Notes: generated from the sequence alone by a model not told the origin. A stretch of DNA of 64,000 nt from CANNDT01 sp945876205 (GCA_947503365.1 CANNDT010000010.1:1-64000); one strand, 5' to 3'; positions 14,581-24,161 are shown, numbered from the stretch's first letter. Numbers and translations are program-made.

Positions 14581-17481
14581 ATGTTCCGCGTTGTCATGGC
14601 CACACTCTTGTCTCTCTCCATCGCCACCTTCGCTTCAGCGCAGGGCCAGGCGATCAACGGCACCATCGAAGGTACCGTGACTGACGCGTCGGGCGCCGTA
14701 CTGCCGGGCGTGACCATCACCGTGACCAACACCGACACCGGCGAGATGCGAGTGGTCGTGACGACCACGTCCGGTCTTTACCGCGCGCCGCTCCTGCAGC
14801 TTGGCGCCTACCAGGTGAGCGCCGAGCTCCAGGGATTCAGAAAGTACGAGCAGACGGGCATCACGCTGTCGGCCGGCCAGGTCGCGGTGATTGACGTCAA
14901 GCTCGGCGTCGGCGCGGTCACCGAAACGGTCTCGGTGACGGCGGACGCACCGGTGGTCGACCTCGCGAAGATCGAGCAGGGCCGCACGCTGAACGAGCGC
15001 GAGATCAAGTCGCTGCCGCTGACCTCGCGCAATCCCTACAACTTCGCGCTGCTGCAGCCGGGCGTGGTCGGGTTCGAGACGCAGGAATTCGGCGTGCCGC
15101 GTCTCACCGCCAATGGCGCGCTCCTCCGCGTCAACTACCAGATCGACGGCAACGACAACACCGAGAAGGATCGCGCGGGCCTGCGGCAGATGCCGATGTC
15201 AGAGGTCATGATCCGCGAGGTCAAGGTCGTGACCAGCGGCTACGCGCCCGAGTTCGGCCAGACGATGGGCCTGGTCTACAACGCGGTGACGCCATCGGGC
15301 ACGAACACGTTGAAGGGGCAGGGCAGCTATCGCTTTCAGCGGCAGCCGCTGGTGTCGCTGCCGTTCTTTGCGCCGACTCGCATCAAGCCGCCGACCCGCG
15401 TGAACATCTTCACCGTCGACGGCGGCGGCCCGATCGTCAGGGATCGCACCTTCTTTTTCGGCGGCTTCGAGAACACCAAGCGCGATCTGTCCGGCGGCCG
15501 CGTGATCACGATTGCCCCCGCCAATGCGTCGCGTCTCGGCCTGACTGAACCGGGCTACATGCCGGCGGTAGGCGACACCAAGTTCGCGATCGGCAAGATC
15601 GATCAGGTCGTCAGCCCTCAGCATCGCCTGAGCGCGCGCTACATCTTCTTCGACAACTTCATCACCAATAACATCGGCGGCGGCATCACCTCGGTGCAGC
15701 GCGGCACCGACTTCACCGACCGGCAGCATTCGACCGCGGCGCAGTTGGTGTCGACGTTCGGCGACAACATGCTGAACGAACTGCGCGTGCAGTACGCGAA
15801 GCGCACGCAGGGACGCGTGCCCGGAAGCCAGGCGGGCACCGGACCTGCCGTCACGGTGTCGGGCGTGGCTGACTTCGGCGGTCCGATCGCCGGCAACGCC
15901 GATGCGGGCTTCGGATTCACCGAAGGCATTACGCAAGTCCTGGACAACGTCACCTACCTGCGCGGCACGCACTCGTACAAGATGGGGTTCAGCAGCCAGT
16001 TCGTCAGCGACTCGCGGACGCAGACGCTGATCCAGCTCTACACGTTCCCGACGGTCGACGCGTATCTCGCGGCGCGCTCGGGCGCGAATCCGCTCGGCTA
16101 CAGTTCGTTCCAGCAGTTCTTCGGGTTGCCGAGTTACAACTACACGACGAAGATGCTCGCGCTCTTTGCGCAGGACGACTGGAAGCTGGCCGCCGACTTC
16201 AAGCTGCTCTACGGCCTGCGATACGACGTCTACGCGCCGCCTGAGGGTGTTGCCACCGCGGTGCTGAATGCGTCGCACGAATTTCCCACCGACAAGAACA
16301 ACATCCAGCCGCGGGCTGGATTTGTCTGGACGGTCGGCTCGGACAAACGCACCGTGTTGCGCGGCAACAGCGGGCTGATGTACGACCAGCCGATCAACGC
16401 CATCTACGAGCAGGCGATCGTCAATGACGGCACCACCGCGCGCGGCAACGTCGCGCTGCAGTCGACGCAGGCGGGCGCGCCGGCATTTCCGAACGTCCTC
16501 GCAGCGGGCACTGCAGCGGCCAAGACGACCGCATGGATTGTCGATCCTGACTTCCACGTGGCGAGCATGTGGCAGAGCAACGTGCAACTCGAGCGCGGGC
16601 TCGGACAAACCTATTCCGCCGCGGTTGGACTCTCGTACACCCGCGGCTACGGCCTGCCGGTCGTCGCGAACGTCAACCTGGTCAACCCGACCGGGAGCCT
16701 TCCGGACGGCCGTCCGATCTACAGCACGGCGATCACCTCGGCCACGCGCGTCGATCCGCGGTTCAACGCAATCTTCAGCACCGAGGCGATCGGCGAGTCT
16801 ACCTACAAGGCATTGACGCTGCAGCTTGGACGGCGCTTCCTGCGCGGCATCCAGTGGGATCTCGCCTACTCGCTCGCCAAGAGCGAGGACAACGCGCCGA
16901 TCACCAGCGTGCTCTCGGTGCAGGGCGACACCGGCGGCAGAAGCGATCCAGGCAGCCTCGATCGCGATCTCGGTCCGAACATCCTCGACCAGCGGCACAC
17001 CTTCGTCGGCAGCATCGTCGCCCAGCCCGAGTTCGACGCGCAGGGCATCGCCGGCGCGATCCTGAATAACAACCAGGTCGGCGTCGCGCTGCTGATGGCC
17101 AGCGGTATTCCGGTCAACCTGCGCAGCAACCGTGAATTGAACAATGACGCGATTGGCAGCGACCGTCCGCTCGACGTGGGGCGGAACACCTACCGGCTGC
17201 CGAACCGGTACAACCTCGACCTGCGCTATACGCGCGCGTTCCCGGTAGCGGCCACGGTACGAGCAGAATTCATCGCGGAGGTGAAGAACCTGTTCAACAC
17301 GCTGCAGTGGGCAGGGGCGACGAGCGTGGTGGCCACCGATGCGCTCGGCAATCCCGTCACCGCCGCGGGCGCGCCGCTCGCGCTCCCCGCGCCGGGCGTC
17401 GTCGAGCGCGGCAGCGTCTTCCAGCCCAACGGCGGCTACGAGCAGCGCCAGGTGCAGTTCGGTGTTCGCGTAACTTTCTAA
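14581..17481 (+). CDS. TonB-dependent receptor with N-terminal carboxypeptidase-regulatory domain (Oar-like)
   Basis: 966 residues. The signal peptide MFRVVMATLLSLSIATFASA is followed by a CarboxypepD_reg-like beta sandwich (GTIEGTVTDASGAVLPGVTITVTN), a plug domain and a large barrel ending in RVTF with terminal Phe. This Oar-like layout is expanded in Acidobacteriota and is thought to import or bind large outer-membrane substrates; the ligand is unknown. The ATG at 14581 has GGAGG upstream. A longer frame from 14482 runs into bshA and is not a likely start. The gene ends just before a repeat whose strong stem could act as terminator. Confidence 0.93.
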   Translation: MFRVVMATLLSLSIATFASAQGQAINGTIEGTVTDASGAVLPGVTITVTNTDTGEMRVVVTTTSGLYRAPLLQLGAYQVSAELQGFRKYEQTGITLSAGQVAVIDVKLGVGAVTETVSVTADAPVVDLAKIEQGRTLNEREIKSLPLTSRNPYNFALLQPGVVGFETQEFGVPRLTANGALLRVNYQIDGNDNTEKDRAGLRQMPMSEVMIREVKVVTSGYAPEFGQTMGLVYNAVTPSGTNTLKGQGSYRFQRQPLVSLPFFAPTRIKPPTRVNIFTVDGGGPIVRDRTFFFGGFENTKRDLSGGRVITIAPANASRLGLTEPGYMPAVGDTKFAIGKIDQVVSPQHRLSARYIFFDNFITNNIGGGITSVQRGTDFTDRQHSTAAQLVSTFGDNMLNELRVQYAKRTQGRVPGSQAGTGPAVTVSGVADFGGPIAGNADAGFGFTEGITQVLDNVTYLRGTHSYKMGFSSQFVSDSRTQTLIQLYTFPTVDAYLAARSGANPLGYSSFQQFFGLPSYNYTTKMLALFAQDDWKLAADFKLLYGLRYDVYAPPEGVATAVLNASHEFPTDKNNIQPRAGFVWTVGSDKRTVLRGNSGLMYDQPINAIYEQAIVNDGTTARGNVALQSTQAGAPAFPNVLAAGTAAAKTTAWIVDPDFHVASMWQSNVQLERGLGQTYSAAVGLSYTRGYGLPVVANVNLVNPTGSLPDGRPIYSTAITSATRVDPRFNAIFSTEAIGESTYKALTLQLGRRFLRGIQWDLAYSLAKSEDNAPITSVLSVQGDTGGRSDPGSLDRDLGPNILDQRHTFVGSIVAQPEFDAQGIAGAILNNNQVGVALLMASGIPVNLRSNRELNNDAIGSDRPLDVGRNTYRLPNRYNLDLRYTRAFPVAATVRAEFIAEVKNLFNTLQWAGATSVVATDALGNPVTAAGAPLALPAPGVVERGSVFQPNGGYEQRQVQFGVRVTF

Positions 17482-17482
17482 A

Positions 17483-17601
17483 GTAGCCGCGGGGGCTGAA
17501 GCCCCCGCGCTACAGGACCACGAGACGCGCGACGGGTTATCGAGGTCCTGTAGGTTCTTGGCGGTCCTGTAGCGCGCAGGCTTCAGCCTGCGCGTCGGAC
17601 T
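17483..17601. repeat. GGCTGAAGCC-type repeat, copy 1
   Basis: Two palindromic units in inverted orientation: GCGGGGGCTGAAGCCCCCGCG followed by CTACAGG at the left, and CCTGTAGCGCGCAGG with CTTCAGCCTGCGCG at the right. The whole lies between the receptor and a convergent VOC gene, whose stop codon falls in the last bases. Copies of the same core are at 42672-42743 and 53165-53283. Confidence 0.85.
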
Positions 17602-18112
17602 ACCCGAACGGAACGAGCTTCTTGAACGTCGCGAGTACCCACCGGTAGCCGTCGGGATCGGTCACGACGGCGATCCGGTCGCCCCAGGGTTTGTCCTCGG
17701 CTTCTTCCACCCCGGCGCCGGCGCCTCTCGCCTGCGCGAGCGCGCGATCCACGTCTTCAACGTAGGTGTAGAGTGCCGCCGCGCCGCCAGTCGGCGTCGT
17801 GGCGTCGCCCTTTCTGATCAGCATGACGACCGAGGCCTCGTGCCGCATCTCCGCGTACCGCGGTTGGCCATCGGTGTCGGCCAGGACGACGCCGCGAGAG
17901 AAGCCGAACGCCCGCTCGAGAAACTCCATGGTCGCGCCGACGTTCGCCACCGCGAGATAGGTATTGAGCGCCTGCATCCCCGGCGCGAGCCCGCTGCCGT
18001 TGGCGCGGACGGGTGCGATCTGGGTCTTATTCTGCTTTATGCGGCGCGGGCCTTTACGGCCCGCGACTCTGGAGGGTCTGGCGGCCTTCGCGGCCTTGCT
18101 CTTTTTGCTCAT
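17600..18112 (-). CDS. VOC-superfamily (glyoxalase/bleomycin-resistance-like) protein
   Basis: 170 residues. A Lys/Arg-rich N-terminus of about 35 residues (SKKSKAAKAARPSR) precedes a PhnB-like VOC domain: LNTYLAVANVGATMEFLERAFGF, RYAEMRHEASVVMLI, and WGDRIAVVTDPDGYRWVLA near the end. Such proteins bind metals or small electrophiles, and the substrate is not predictable. The basic extension may bind nucleic acid or simply come from an early start; no nearer start looks better. It is convergent with the TonB receptor. Confidence 0.8.
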   Translation of the reverse strand: MSKKSKAAKAARPSRVAGRKGPRRIKQNKTQIAPVRANGSGLAPGMQALNTYLAVANVGATMEFLERAFGFSRGVVLADTDGQPRYAEMRHEASVVMLIRKGDATTPTGGAAALYTYVEDVDRALAQARGAGAGVEEAEDKPWGDRIAVVTDPDGYRWVLATFKKLVPFG

Positions 18113-18310
18113 GTTTGGTTTCGTAGCATAGTGACGAACGGCGACGGGCGTCCACTTCTGGCAGGGAACCCGCTATGGCAGTTCATATTCTCCGGTAAAG
18201 GGCCGATTACCTACCAACACTGTAAGTGGGCGGCAAGAAGAGCGACAAAAATCGGTGCTTCCAAACGCCACAGCTAAACCATAAAATCGAAGAGAATCCA
18301 AAGAAGACTG

Positions 18311-19777
18311 ATGGCGAGAGGAAACTGGCACGTCGAACATCTGCTCCGGCGCGCGGGCTTCGGTCCCAACGCCGAGGATCTCGCCCGCTTCGAAGAGAGC
18401 CCCGTGGCTCTGGCCGTCGACTACCTTGTCGACTACGAGCGGCGGCCCGATGATGTCGATTCGAAGATCGGACTGCCGGCGTACGTAAGCGTCACCACGC
18501 GCGGCCAGTTCTCGCCCAACACCAATATCGATGATGCCCGCCAGCGATGGCTGTTCCGCATGGTGCACACGCAGCGCCCCCTGCAGGAAAAGATGGCGCT
18601 GTTCTGGCACAACCATTTCGCCACCGCGTACAGCAAGATCGCCGGTGTCTACGGTGCGGTTCAAGCCACCAAGATGATGGCGCTCAAGTCGGGCGAGCTG
18701 CCGGGACCGCAGGGGCAGATCGAGCTCTTCCGCCAGTTCGCGCTTGGCAGCTTCCGTAATCTGCTCCTCGAAGTGGCGAAGGATCCGGCGACGGTGGTGT
18801 GGCTCGACGGCCGCACGAATGTGAAGGCGCGTCCGCAGGAGAACTTCGGCCGCGAGATCATGGAGCTCTTCACGTTCGGGCTCGGCAACTACGGCGAGCA
18901 GGACGTCTATGCGGCGGCCCGTGTCTTTACCGGGTGGAATCTCCGCGCCGCGCTGGTGGCCGGACGCAATGACGATCCGAACTCGTATTACGAGTTCGTC
19001 TACAACGCCGCGCAGCACGACGTGGCGGCCAAGACCTTCACCTTTCCGGTGTACTCCGACGGCAACAAGACGATCCCCGCGCGCGCGGCCGCGGACGGCA
19101 TGCAGGACGGCGTCGATTTCATCACCGCCCTGGCCAACCATCCTGAGACCGCTCGGCGCCTGGCCCGCAAGCTGTGGAACTTCTTCATCACCGAGCTGAC
19201 GGCGCCCGATCCGGGGTTTGTCGAGGCGGTCGCTGGCGTGTATCTCGAGAACAAGACCGAGATGCGCCCGGTCATTCGCTACATCCTCCGGTCGCAGTGG
19301 TTCATCGATCCGGCGCGGTGGTTCACGCGGTATTCGTGGCCGGTCGAGTTCGTGGTGCGGTCGATTCGCGAAGTCGGCTGGAACGGCTTCAGCGTGGATA
19401 ACGCGCGCACCCCGTTGACCAACATGGGGCAGACGCTCTTCGAGCCGCCCGACGTGGCTGGTTGGGAGCTCGGACCGGGCTGGTTCTCGAGCGGCGCGAT
19501 GCTGTCGCGGATGAATTTCGCCGCGACGCTGGCGGCCAACCAGCGGTTCAACCTCGCGCGCGACGTCGGCGCCGTCGCGCGCCGGGCGCCGGAAGACGCG
19601 CTGGCGTTCTTCCTCGACCGCCTGTCGCCCGCCTACCTCGACCAGGGTCCGTACAACGACCTGCTGACGTACCTGCGGGCGAACGCGACGTGGCCCGCGA
19701 CCGACGCGCTGTTGAACACGAAATCAGCCGGACTCGCACGCCTGGTCGTGGGCTCGTCCGAATACCAGTTCGTCTAG
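18311..19777 (+). CDS. DUF1800 family protein
   Basis: 488 residues. DUF1800 signatures: HLLRRAGFGP at the N-terminus, KMALFWHNHFAT, LFRQFALGSFRNLLLEVAKDPA, RPQENFGREIMELFTFG, and a C-terminal FEPPDVAGW. The function is unknown; the family nearly always pairs with a DUF1501 protein, which follows here 11 bases after the stop. No signal peptide is seen. The 198 bases before it show no gene; an A/T-rich stretch (ACCATAAAATCG) near 18277-18288 may hold the promoter. Confidence 0.9.
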   Translation: MARGNWHVEHLLRRAGFGPNAEDLARFEESPVALAVDYLVDYERRPDDVDSKIGLPAYVSVTTRGQFSPNTNIDDARQRWLFRMVHTQRPLQEKMALFWHNHFATAYSKIAGVYGAVQATKMMALKSGELPGPQGQIELFRQFALGSFRNLLLEVAKDPATVVWLDGRTNVKARPQENFGREIMELFTFGLGNYGEQDVYAAARVFTGWNLRAALVAGRNDDPNSYYEFVYNAAQHDVAAKTFTFPVYSDGNKTIPARAAADGMQDGVDFITALANHPETARRLARKLWNFFITELTAPDPGFVEAVAGVYLENKTEMRPVIRYILRSQWFIDPARWFTRYSWPVEFVVRSIREVGWNGFSVDNARTPLTNMGQTLFEPPDVAGWELGPGWFSSGAMLSRMNFAATLAANQRFNLARDVGAVARRAPEDALAFFLDRLSPAYLDQGPYNDLLTYLRANATWPATDALLNTKSAGLARLVVGSSEYQFV

Positions 19778-19788
19778 TTGGAACGCCC

Positions 19789-21051
19789 ATGAAGTATTCA
19801 CGACGAGAATTCATCCGCGACGGCGTGACGGCGTTTACCGTCAGCTTTGCCGCGCCGGCGTTCCTCAGCGACATCGCGATGGCGCAAGGCGTGCGCTCGC
19901 GCAACCTGGTGGTGTTGTACCTGAGCGGCGGCAACGACTCGCTGAGCACGGTCGTCCCCTACAAGGATCCGTTCTATTACAGCCGGCGTCCGGCGATCGC
20001 GATTCCCGCGGGACAGGTGCTGCAGATCGGCAGCGACACCAAGGGCAATACCCTCGGACTTCACCCGCGCCTGACCGGCCTGCACAGCATCTTCAACGAT
20101 GGCCGGCTCGCCGTGATTCAGCGCGCTGGTTACAACAATTCAAGCCGCTCGCACTTTCAGGGGACCGACATCTGGGGCACCGGCGATCCAAGCTCGCCGT
20201 CCAGCATCGGCTGGCTCGGACGGTATCTGGATACGCTGCCGTCTCCCGTCGATCCGCTGATCGGCTGGAATGCGACGCGTGAAACGCCGCGCGCGCTGAT
20301 GTCGCGCACGGTGGCGGTGCCGTCGATTCCCGACGCGCGAACCTACAGTCTCTCGAGTCCCAACGGCGCGGCCGAGGCGCTCAACGAGCGTACCGCGGCG
20401 ACGCGGATGTCGTCGAACGCGGCGGGGGATCGCCCCCACCTCTCATTTGTGAACGGCACCGTTCGCGGCGCGCTCGACACGCTCGATCGCGTCAACCTGG
20501 TGAACCAGTACGTGCCGTCGGTCACCTATCCCAACAACGGTCTCGCTCTCGCGCTTCGCACGGTCGCCGGCTCGATCGTCCGCGGCATCGGCACGAAGGT
20601 GTACTGGGTGCAGTTCGGCGGGTTTGACACGCACTCAGGGCAGGGCAACGCGGGTGGCGGCGGCTACGCCAACCTGATGGGCACCGTGGGCGACAGCGTC
20701 AACGCGTTCTATAACGACCTGCGCAACCAGTCGCTGCTCAACGACACGCTGATGCTGCAGTTCTCCGAATTCGGTCGCCGCATCTCCGAGAACGGCAGCC
20801 AGGGCACCGACCACGGCGCGGCGGGCATCATGCTCGCGATGGGTGGCGGCGTGCGCGGCGGCATCTACGGCTCCGCGGCCTCCCTCGATCCGAACCCGGG
20901 CAATCCGACGCTCGAGAACGCCGGCGGCGACGTCCGCTACGAAACCGATTTCCGCTCGGTCTACGCGAAGGTGCTCGACAACTGGCTCGGCGTGAATTCC
21001 ACGACCGTCCTTGGCGCTGACTTCCGGGCGGGTGCTCCAGCTATCATCTAG
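19789..21051 (+). CDS. DUF1501 family protein, Tat-exported
   Basis: 420 residues. The N-terminus has a twin-arginine signal (SRREFIRDGVTAFTVSF, R5-R6), so export is probably folded through Tat. The body is the alkaline-phosphatase-like/sulfatase-related DUF1501 fold: LVVLYLSGGNDSLSTVVPY, FGGFDTHSGQ, and FSEFGRRISENGSQGTDHG with candidate metal-binding Asp and His. The ATG at 19789 gives the Tat motif at the right distance; the frame is open further upstream inside the DUF1800 gene. The usual DUF1800 partner is directly upstream. Confidence 0.92.
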   Translation: MKYSRREFIRDGVTAFTVSFAAPAFLSDIAMAQGVRSRNLVVLYLSGGNDSLSTVVPYKDPFYYSRRPAIAIPAGQVLQIGSDTKGNTLGLHPRLTGLHSIFNDGRLAVIQRAGYNNSSRSHFQGTDIWGTGDPSSPSSIGWLGRYLDTLPSPVDPLIGWNATRETPRALMSRTVAVPSIPDARTYSLSSPNGAAEALNERTAATRMSSNAAGDRPHLSFVNGTVRGALDTLDRVNLVNQYVPSVTYPNNGLALALRTVAGSIVRGIGTKVYWVQFGGFDTHSGQGNAGGGGYANLMGTVGDSVNAFYNDLRNQSLLNDTLMLQFSEFGRRISENGSQGTDHGAAGIMLAMGGGVRGGIYGSAASLDPNPGNPTLENAGGDVRYETDFRSVYAKVLDNWLGVNSTTVLGADFRAGAPAII

Positions 21052-21053
21052 GC

Positions 21054-21746
21054 ATGACACGTTCGCTGGCATCAGCCGCGGCACTCGCGGCTGTCGTCCT
21101 CTTCCTTTCCTCGCTTCCCTCCGCGCAAGAGACACAGAACACTGACGAAGCGAAGCGCGTGCGCGACGCCACGTCGGTCTTCGGCGAGATCATGGGCGCC
21201 GAAGACAAGGCGATCCCGCAGGCGATCCTCGGCAAGGCCGAAGGCATCGCCATTTTTCCCGACACTGTCAAAGCCGGATTCATCATCGGCGGCACGCGTG
21301 GCCGGGGCATCCTGAGCGTCCGCACCGCGACCGGCTGGTCCGCGCCGGCGTTCATGACCCTGACCGGCGGCAGCTTCGGCCTCCAGATCGGCGGCCAGGC
21401 GGCCGACATCATCCTCGTCATCAACGAGCGGCGGGGCCTCGAGAACCTGGTGCGGAACCAGTTCAAGATCGGCGCTGACGCGTCGGTCGCGGCCGGGCCC
21501 GTGGGGCGTGACGCCGGGGCGGCAACCGACATCCAGCTTCGCGCGCAGATCCTGAGCTATTCCCGTGCGCGGGGCCTGTTTGCCGGCGTCACCATCAACG
21601 GCAGCACGATCCGTCAGGACGTCGACGCGAACGAGCGGTTTTACGGCAAGCGGCTCGACACCAGGCAGATCGTGTTTGACGAGGCGGCCGGGACGCCTGA
21701 CATGGTGGCGCCGTGGCTCGACGCGCTCGTCAGATACACCAAATAG
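21054..21746 (+). CDS. exported SYLF (Ysc84-like) lipid-binding-domain protein
   Basis: 230 residues. The signal peptide MTRSLASAAALAAVVLFLSSLPSAQ is followed by a SYLF domain: IPQAILGKAEGIAIFPDTVKAGFIIGG, GRGILSVR, GGSFGLQIGGQAADIILVI, and a glycine-rich stretch near ASVAAGPVGRDA. SYLF domains bind phosphoinositides in eukaryotes; in bacteria they are periplasmic proteins of unclear role. The ATG lies two bases after the DUF1501 stop, so the three genes probably form an operon. Confidence 0.88.
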   Translation: MTRSLASAAALAAVVLFLSSLPSAQETQNTDEAKRVRDATSVFGEIMGAEDKAIPQAILGKAEGIAIFPDTVKAGFIIGGTRGRGILSVRTATGWSAPAFMTLTGGSFGLQIGGQAADIILVINERRGLENLVRNQFKIGADASVAAGPVGRDAGAATDIQLRAQILSYSRARGLFAGVTINGSTIRQDVDANERFYGKRLDTRQIVFDEAAGTPDMVAPWLDALVRYTK

Positions 21747-21786
21747 CCGCGTAACATCCGCGCCAGCGGCGCATGCGTAGAGCTTC

Positions 21787-21958
21787 ATGACGTGGCTGAT
21801 CGCGGCGCTGGCCGGGTTCCGGCACGTCGTCCCGCACGGGCTCGATCACATGCTGTTGGCAATGCAGCCATCGCGCCTGGTACCGTCACCGCATCGTCAT
21901 GCCCGCCTCGGTGCTGATCGGCTGCATGGCCCTCTACTGGACGATCGAGAGGCTCTAG
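21787..21958 (+). pseudogene. decayed HupE/UreJ-like membrane-protein gene with internal deletion
   Basis: Two conserved ends of one family survive in different frames. The first (from ATG 21787) reads GFRHVVPHGLDHMLLA, matching the transmembrane His-rich start of HupE/UreJ_2-type proteins. The second (21878-21958) reads WYRHRIV then MPASVLIGCMALYWTIERL and a stop, matching their C-terminal helix. The roughly 100-150 residues of membrane helices between them are gone, and the frame changes at the junction around 21855-21878. The whole is 172 bases. Confidence 0.65.
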
Positions 21959-21966
21959 GCCAAAGC

Positions 21967-22860
21967 CTAAAGCCCAAAGACCGCGCGCAGCGCGGGCTCC
22001 AGCAACGGATAGCGGAAGGTGAATCCGAGCGATTGCGCTTTGGAGGGGAGTACGCGCTGTCCCGTCAGCAGTAGCTCGTCGGCCATCTCGCCCAGCGCCA
22101 GGCGCAACGCAAACGCAGGCGTCGGCATGAACGCCGGACGGCGCAGCACGCGCCCAAGCGTCCTGGCGAACTCGCGATTGATGACCGGATTCGGAGCCGA
22201 GGCGTTCATCGGGCCACTGACCGCGGGGTTCGACAGCGACCACCGAACCATTTCAACCCAGTCGTCGCGGTGGATCCACGACATGAACTGCCCGCCGGAT
22301 CCGATCGGACCACCAGCGAAGAAATAGAACGGCCGCACAATCTGCGGCAGCGCGCCTTCGGACTTGTCGAGCGCAAGGCCAGTGCGCACCAGGACGACTC
22401 GGCTCACCGACGCGGCAGCAAGTGCTTCACGTTCCCACTCGACACAGACGCCGGCGAGAAAGCCCGATCCCGGCGGCGAATCTTCCGGAAGCGGTTCATC
22501 GCCGCGCGGCCCATAGATCCCTATCGCCGATCCGCTGACGAGCACCGTTGGCGGCTGACGGGCAGCGCGGATTGCTGCGACGAGCGCACGCGTGGACCTG
22601 ACCCGGCTGTCTCGGATGAGCGCCTTGCGCGCCTCCGTCCATCTGCCGCCGGCGATTGACGAGCCCGCGAGGTGAATGACGGCATCCGCCCCGTCGAGTG
22701 TCGACGTCCATTCCGCGGCCGCCGTCTCCGGGTCCCAGTGCACGGCACCAGCCGCGCTTCGACCCCGCGTCAGAACGGTGACCGTGTGGCCATCACCCCG
22801 CAGCCGTTCAACCAGCGCGCCTCCAAGGAAGCCGGTACCGCCCGTGACAACGATGCGCAT
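21967..22860 (-). CDS. TIGR01777 family SDR epimerase (SulA/YfcH-like)
   Basis: 297 residues, extended short-chain dehydrogenase fold. The NAD(P) motif is VVTGGTGFLGGALVERL at the N-terminus, and the family signatures DAVIHLAGSSIAGGRWT, SGSAIGIYGPRGDEPLPEDS and FMSWIHRDDW are all present. Its C-terminal DUF1731-like tail (LLLTGQRVLPSKAQSLGFTFRYP) is complete. The reaction is unknown. The ATG overlaps the stop of the upstream MFS gene by one base (TAATG), so the two are coupled. Confidence 0.93.
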   Translation of the reverse strand: MRIVVTGGTGFLGGALVERLRGDGHTVTVLTRGRSAAGAVHWDPETAAAEWTSTLDGADAVIHLAGSSIAGGRWTEARKALIRDSRVRSTRALVAAIRAARQPPTVLVSGSAIGIYGPRGDEPLPEDSPPGSGFLAGVCVEWEREALAAASVSRVVLVRTGLALDKSEGALPQIVRPFYFFAGGPIGSGGQFMSWIHRDDWVEMVRWSLSNPAVSGPMNASAPNPVINREFARTLGRVLRRPAFMPTPAFALRLALGEMADELLLTGQRVLPSKAQSLGFTFRYPLLEPALRAVFGL

Positions 22861-24161
22861 TAGCGGGCCACCACCTGAGCCTCTCCCTCCGCGACATTGA
22901 CGTGCCTCAGCACCAGACCGCCCGCGATGAAGAAGAGCACGACGGAGACGATCGCCATGCGGCTCGATCCGGAGATCGTTATCGAGGCGGCAAAGAGCGC
23001 AGGCCCGGCGATGCCTGCGAACTTCTCGAACACCGAGAAGAATCCGAAGTACTCGGACGACTTATGTTTCGGGATCATACGTGCGAAGAGAGACCTGCTG
23101 AGCGCCTGGGTGCCGCCCTGCACCGTGCCGATCATGAACGCCAGCACGAAAAACTGCCAGGTTGTCGTCATGAAGTACGCAAACAGCACGGTGATCGTAT
23201 AGACCGTGAGGCCGCCGAAGAGCGCCCGCTTCGGACCGATCCGGTCAGCGATGGCACCAAACAGAAACGAAAACGGTACGCCGACAAACTGGACGATGAC
23301 GAACGCGGCGATCTGGGCGTTGCGGTCGATCCCGATTTCCGCTCCGTAGATTGAGGACATCCGGATGATCGTCTGGATGCCGTCGTTGTAGAGCAGGAAC
23401 GCGATCAGCATCAGGAAGGCGTTGCGGTATCCGCGGAGCTCGTGAAATCCGCGCCACACGCGGCCGAACGCCACGGAGAGCGTGCCGCCACGGCCGATAT
23501 CCTCGACCTCGAGCGCCGCCGCCGGTTCCGGCACCCGTCGAAGCAAGGGAATCGAAAACACCAGCCACCACACGGCCACACTGGCGAATGACAGCTTGAT
23601 CGCGGCCACGGTGTCCGTGAGGCCGAAGGTTGCGGGACTGATGATCCACGCCAGGTTGATGAGGAGAAGAATGCCACCCCCGACGAAGCCGGTGGCGAAG
23701 CCTGCGGTCGAGACGCGGTCGATCTCGTCCGGTCGCGCGATGTGAGGGAGCAGTGAGTCGTAGAAGACGATGCTGCCACCGACACCGATGTTGGCCACCA
23801 TGAAGAGCAGCGCCGCGTACATCCATTGGCCGCGATCGATGGTCGCCAGCAGCAGCGTCGCGGTCACGCCGATCAGCATGAACGTCGCAAGCATCCGCTT
23901 CTTCATGGCGCGGTAGTCGGCGACCGCTCCGAGAACCGGGCCCAAAATCGCGGTGATCGTCACCGCGATCGTCGTGGCCCAGGCGAAGCGCGTGGTCGCC
24001 GCCGTCGGGTCGAGGCCGGCAGCCGCGTAGTCGCTGAAAAACGGCGGAAAGACGGCGACGACTACGGTGGTCCAGAAGACCGAATTCGCCCAGTCGTACA
24101 TCGCCCAGGCGCGAAGCTCTGGACGGGAGAGGCCAAGGCGGTCGAGGAGCGGAATGCGCAC
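22860..24161 (-). CDS. MFS transporter, UMF1 (Atg22-like) family
   Basis: 433 residues with about twelve membrane helices. The N-terminus WAMYDWANSVFWTTVVVAVFPPFF is the hallmark of the UMF1/vacuole-effluxer Atg22-like family; GTQALSRSLFARMIPKHKSSEYFGFFSVFEKFAG is the other conserved block. The yeast relative exports amino acids from the vacuole; bacterial substrates are unknown. The start is GTG at 24161. It follows the his operon after a 91-base gap and is coupled to the epimerase downstream; amino-acid transport would fit the his context, but that is only a guess. Confidence 0.92.
   Translation of the reverse strand: MRIPLLDRLGLSRPELRAWAMYDWANSVFWTTVVVAVFPPFFSDYAAAGLDPTAATTRFAWATTIAVTITAILGPVLGAVADYRAMKKRMLATFMLIGVTATLLLATIDRGQWMYAALLFMVANIGVGGSIVFYDSLLPHIARPDEIDRVSTAGFATGFVGGGILLLINLAWIISPATFGLTDTVAAIKLSFASVAVWWLVFSIPLLRRVPEPAAALEVEDIGRGGTLSVAFGRVWRGFHELRGYRNAFLMLIAFLLYNDGIQTIIRMSSIYGAEIGIDRNAQIAAFVIVQFVGVPFSFLFGAIADRIGPKRALFGGLTVYTITVLFAYFMTTTWQFFVLAFMIGTVQGGTQALSRSLFARMIPKHKSSEYFGFFSVFEKFAGIAGPALFAASITISGSSRMAIVSVVLFFIAGGLVLRHVNVAEGEAQVVAR

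Noticed and set aside
15199..16998. Long antisense frame (599 codons) opposite the first TonB receptor
   Set aside because: It mirrors the codon pattern of the receptor gene, is Arg/Val/Asp-rich without any domain, and the receptor strand has clear homology. Similar long shadows at 39997-41979, 28013-29359, 27000-28022 and 13307-14503 were rejected for the same reason.
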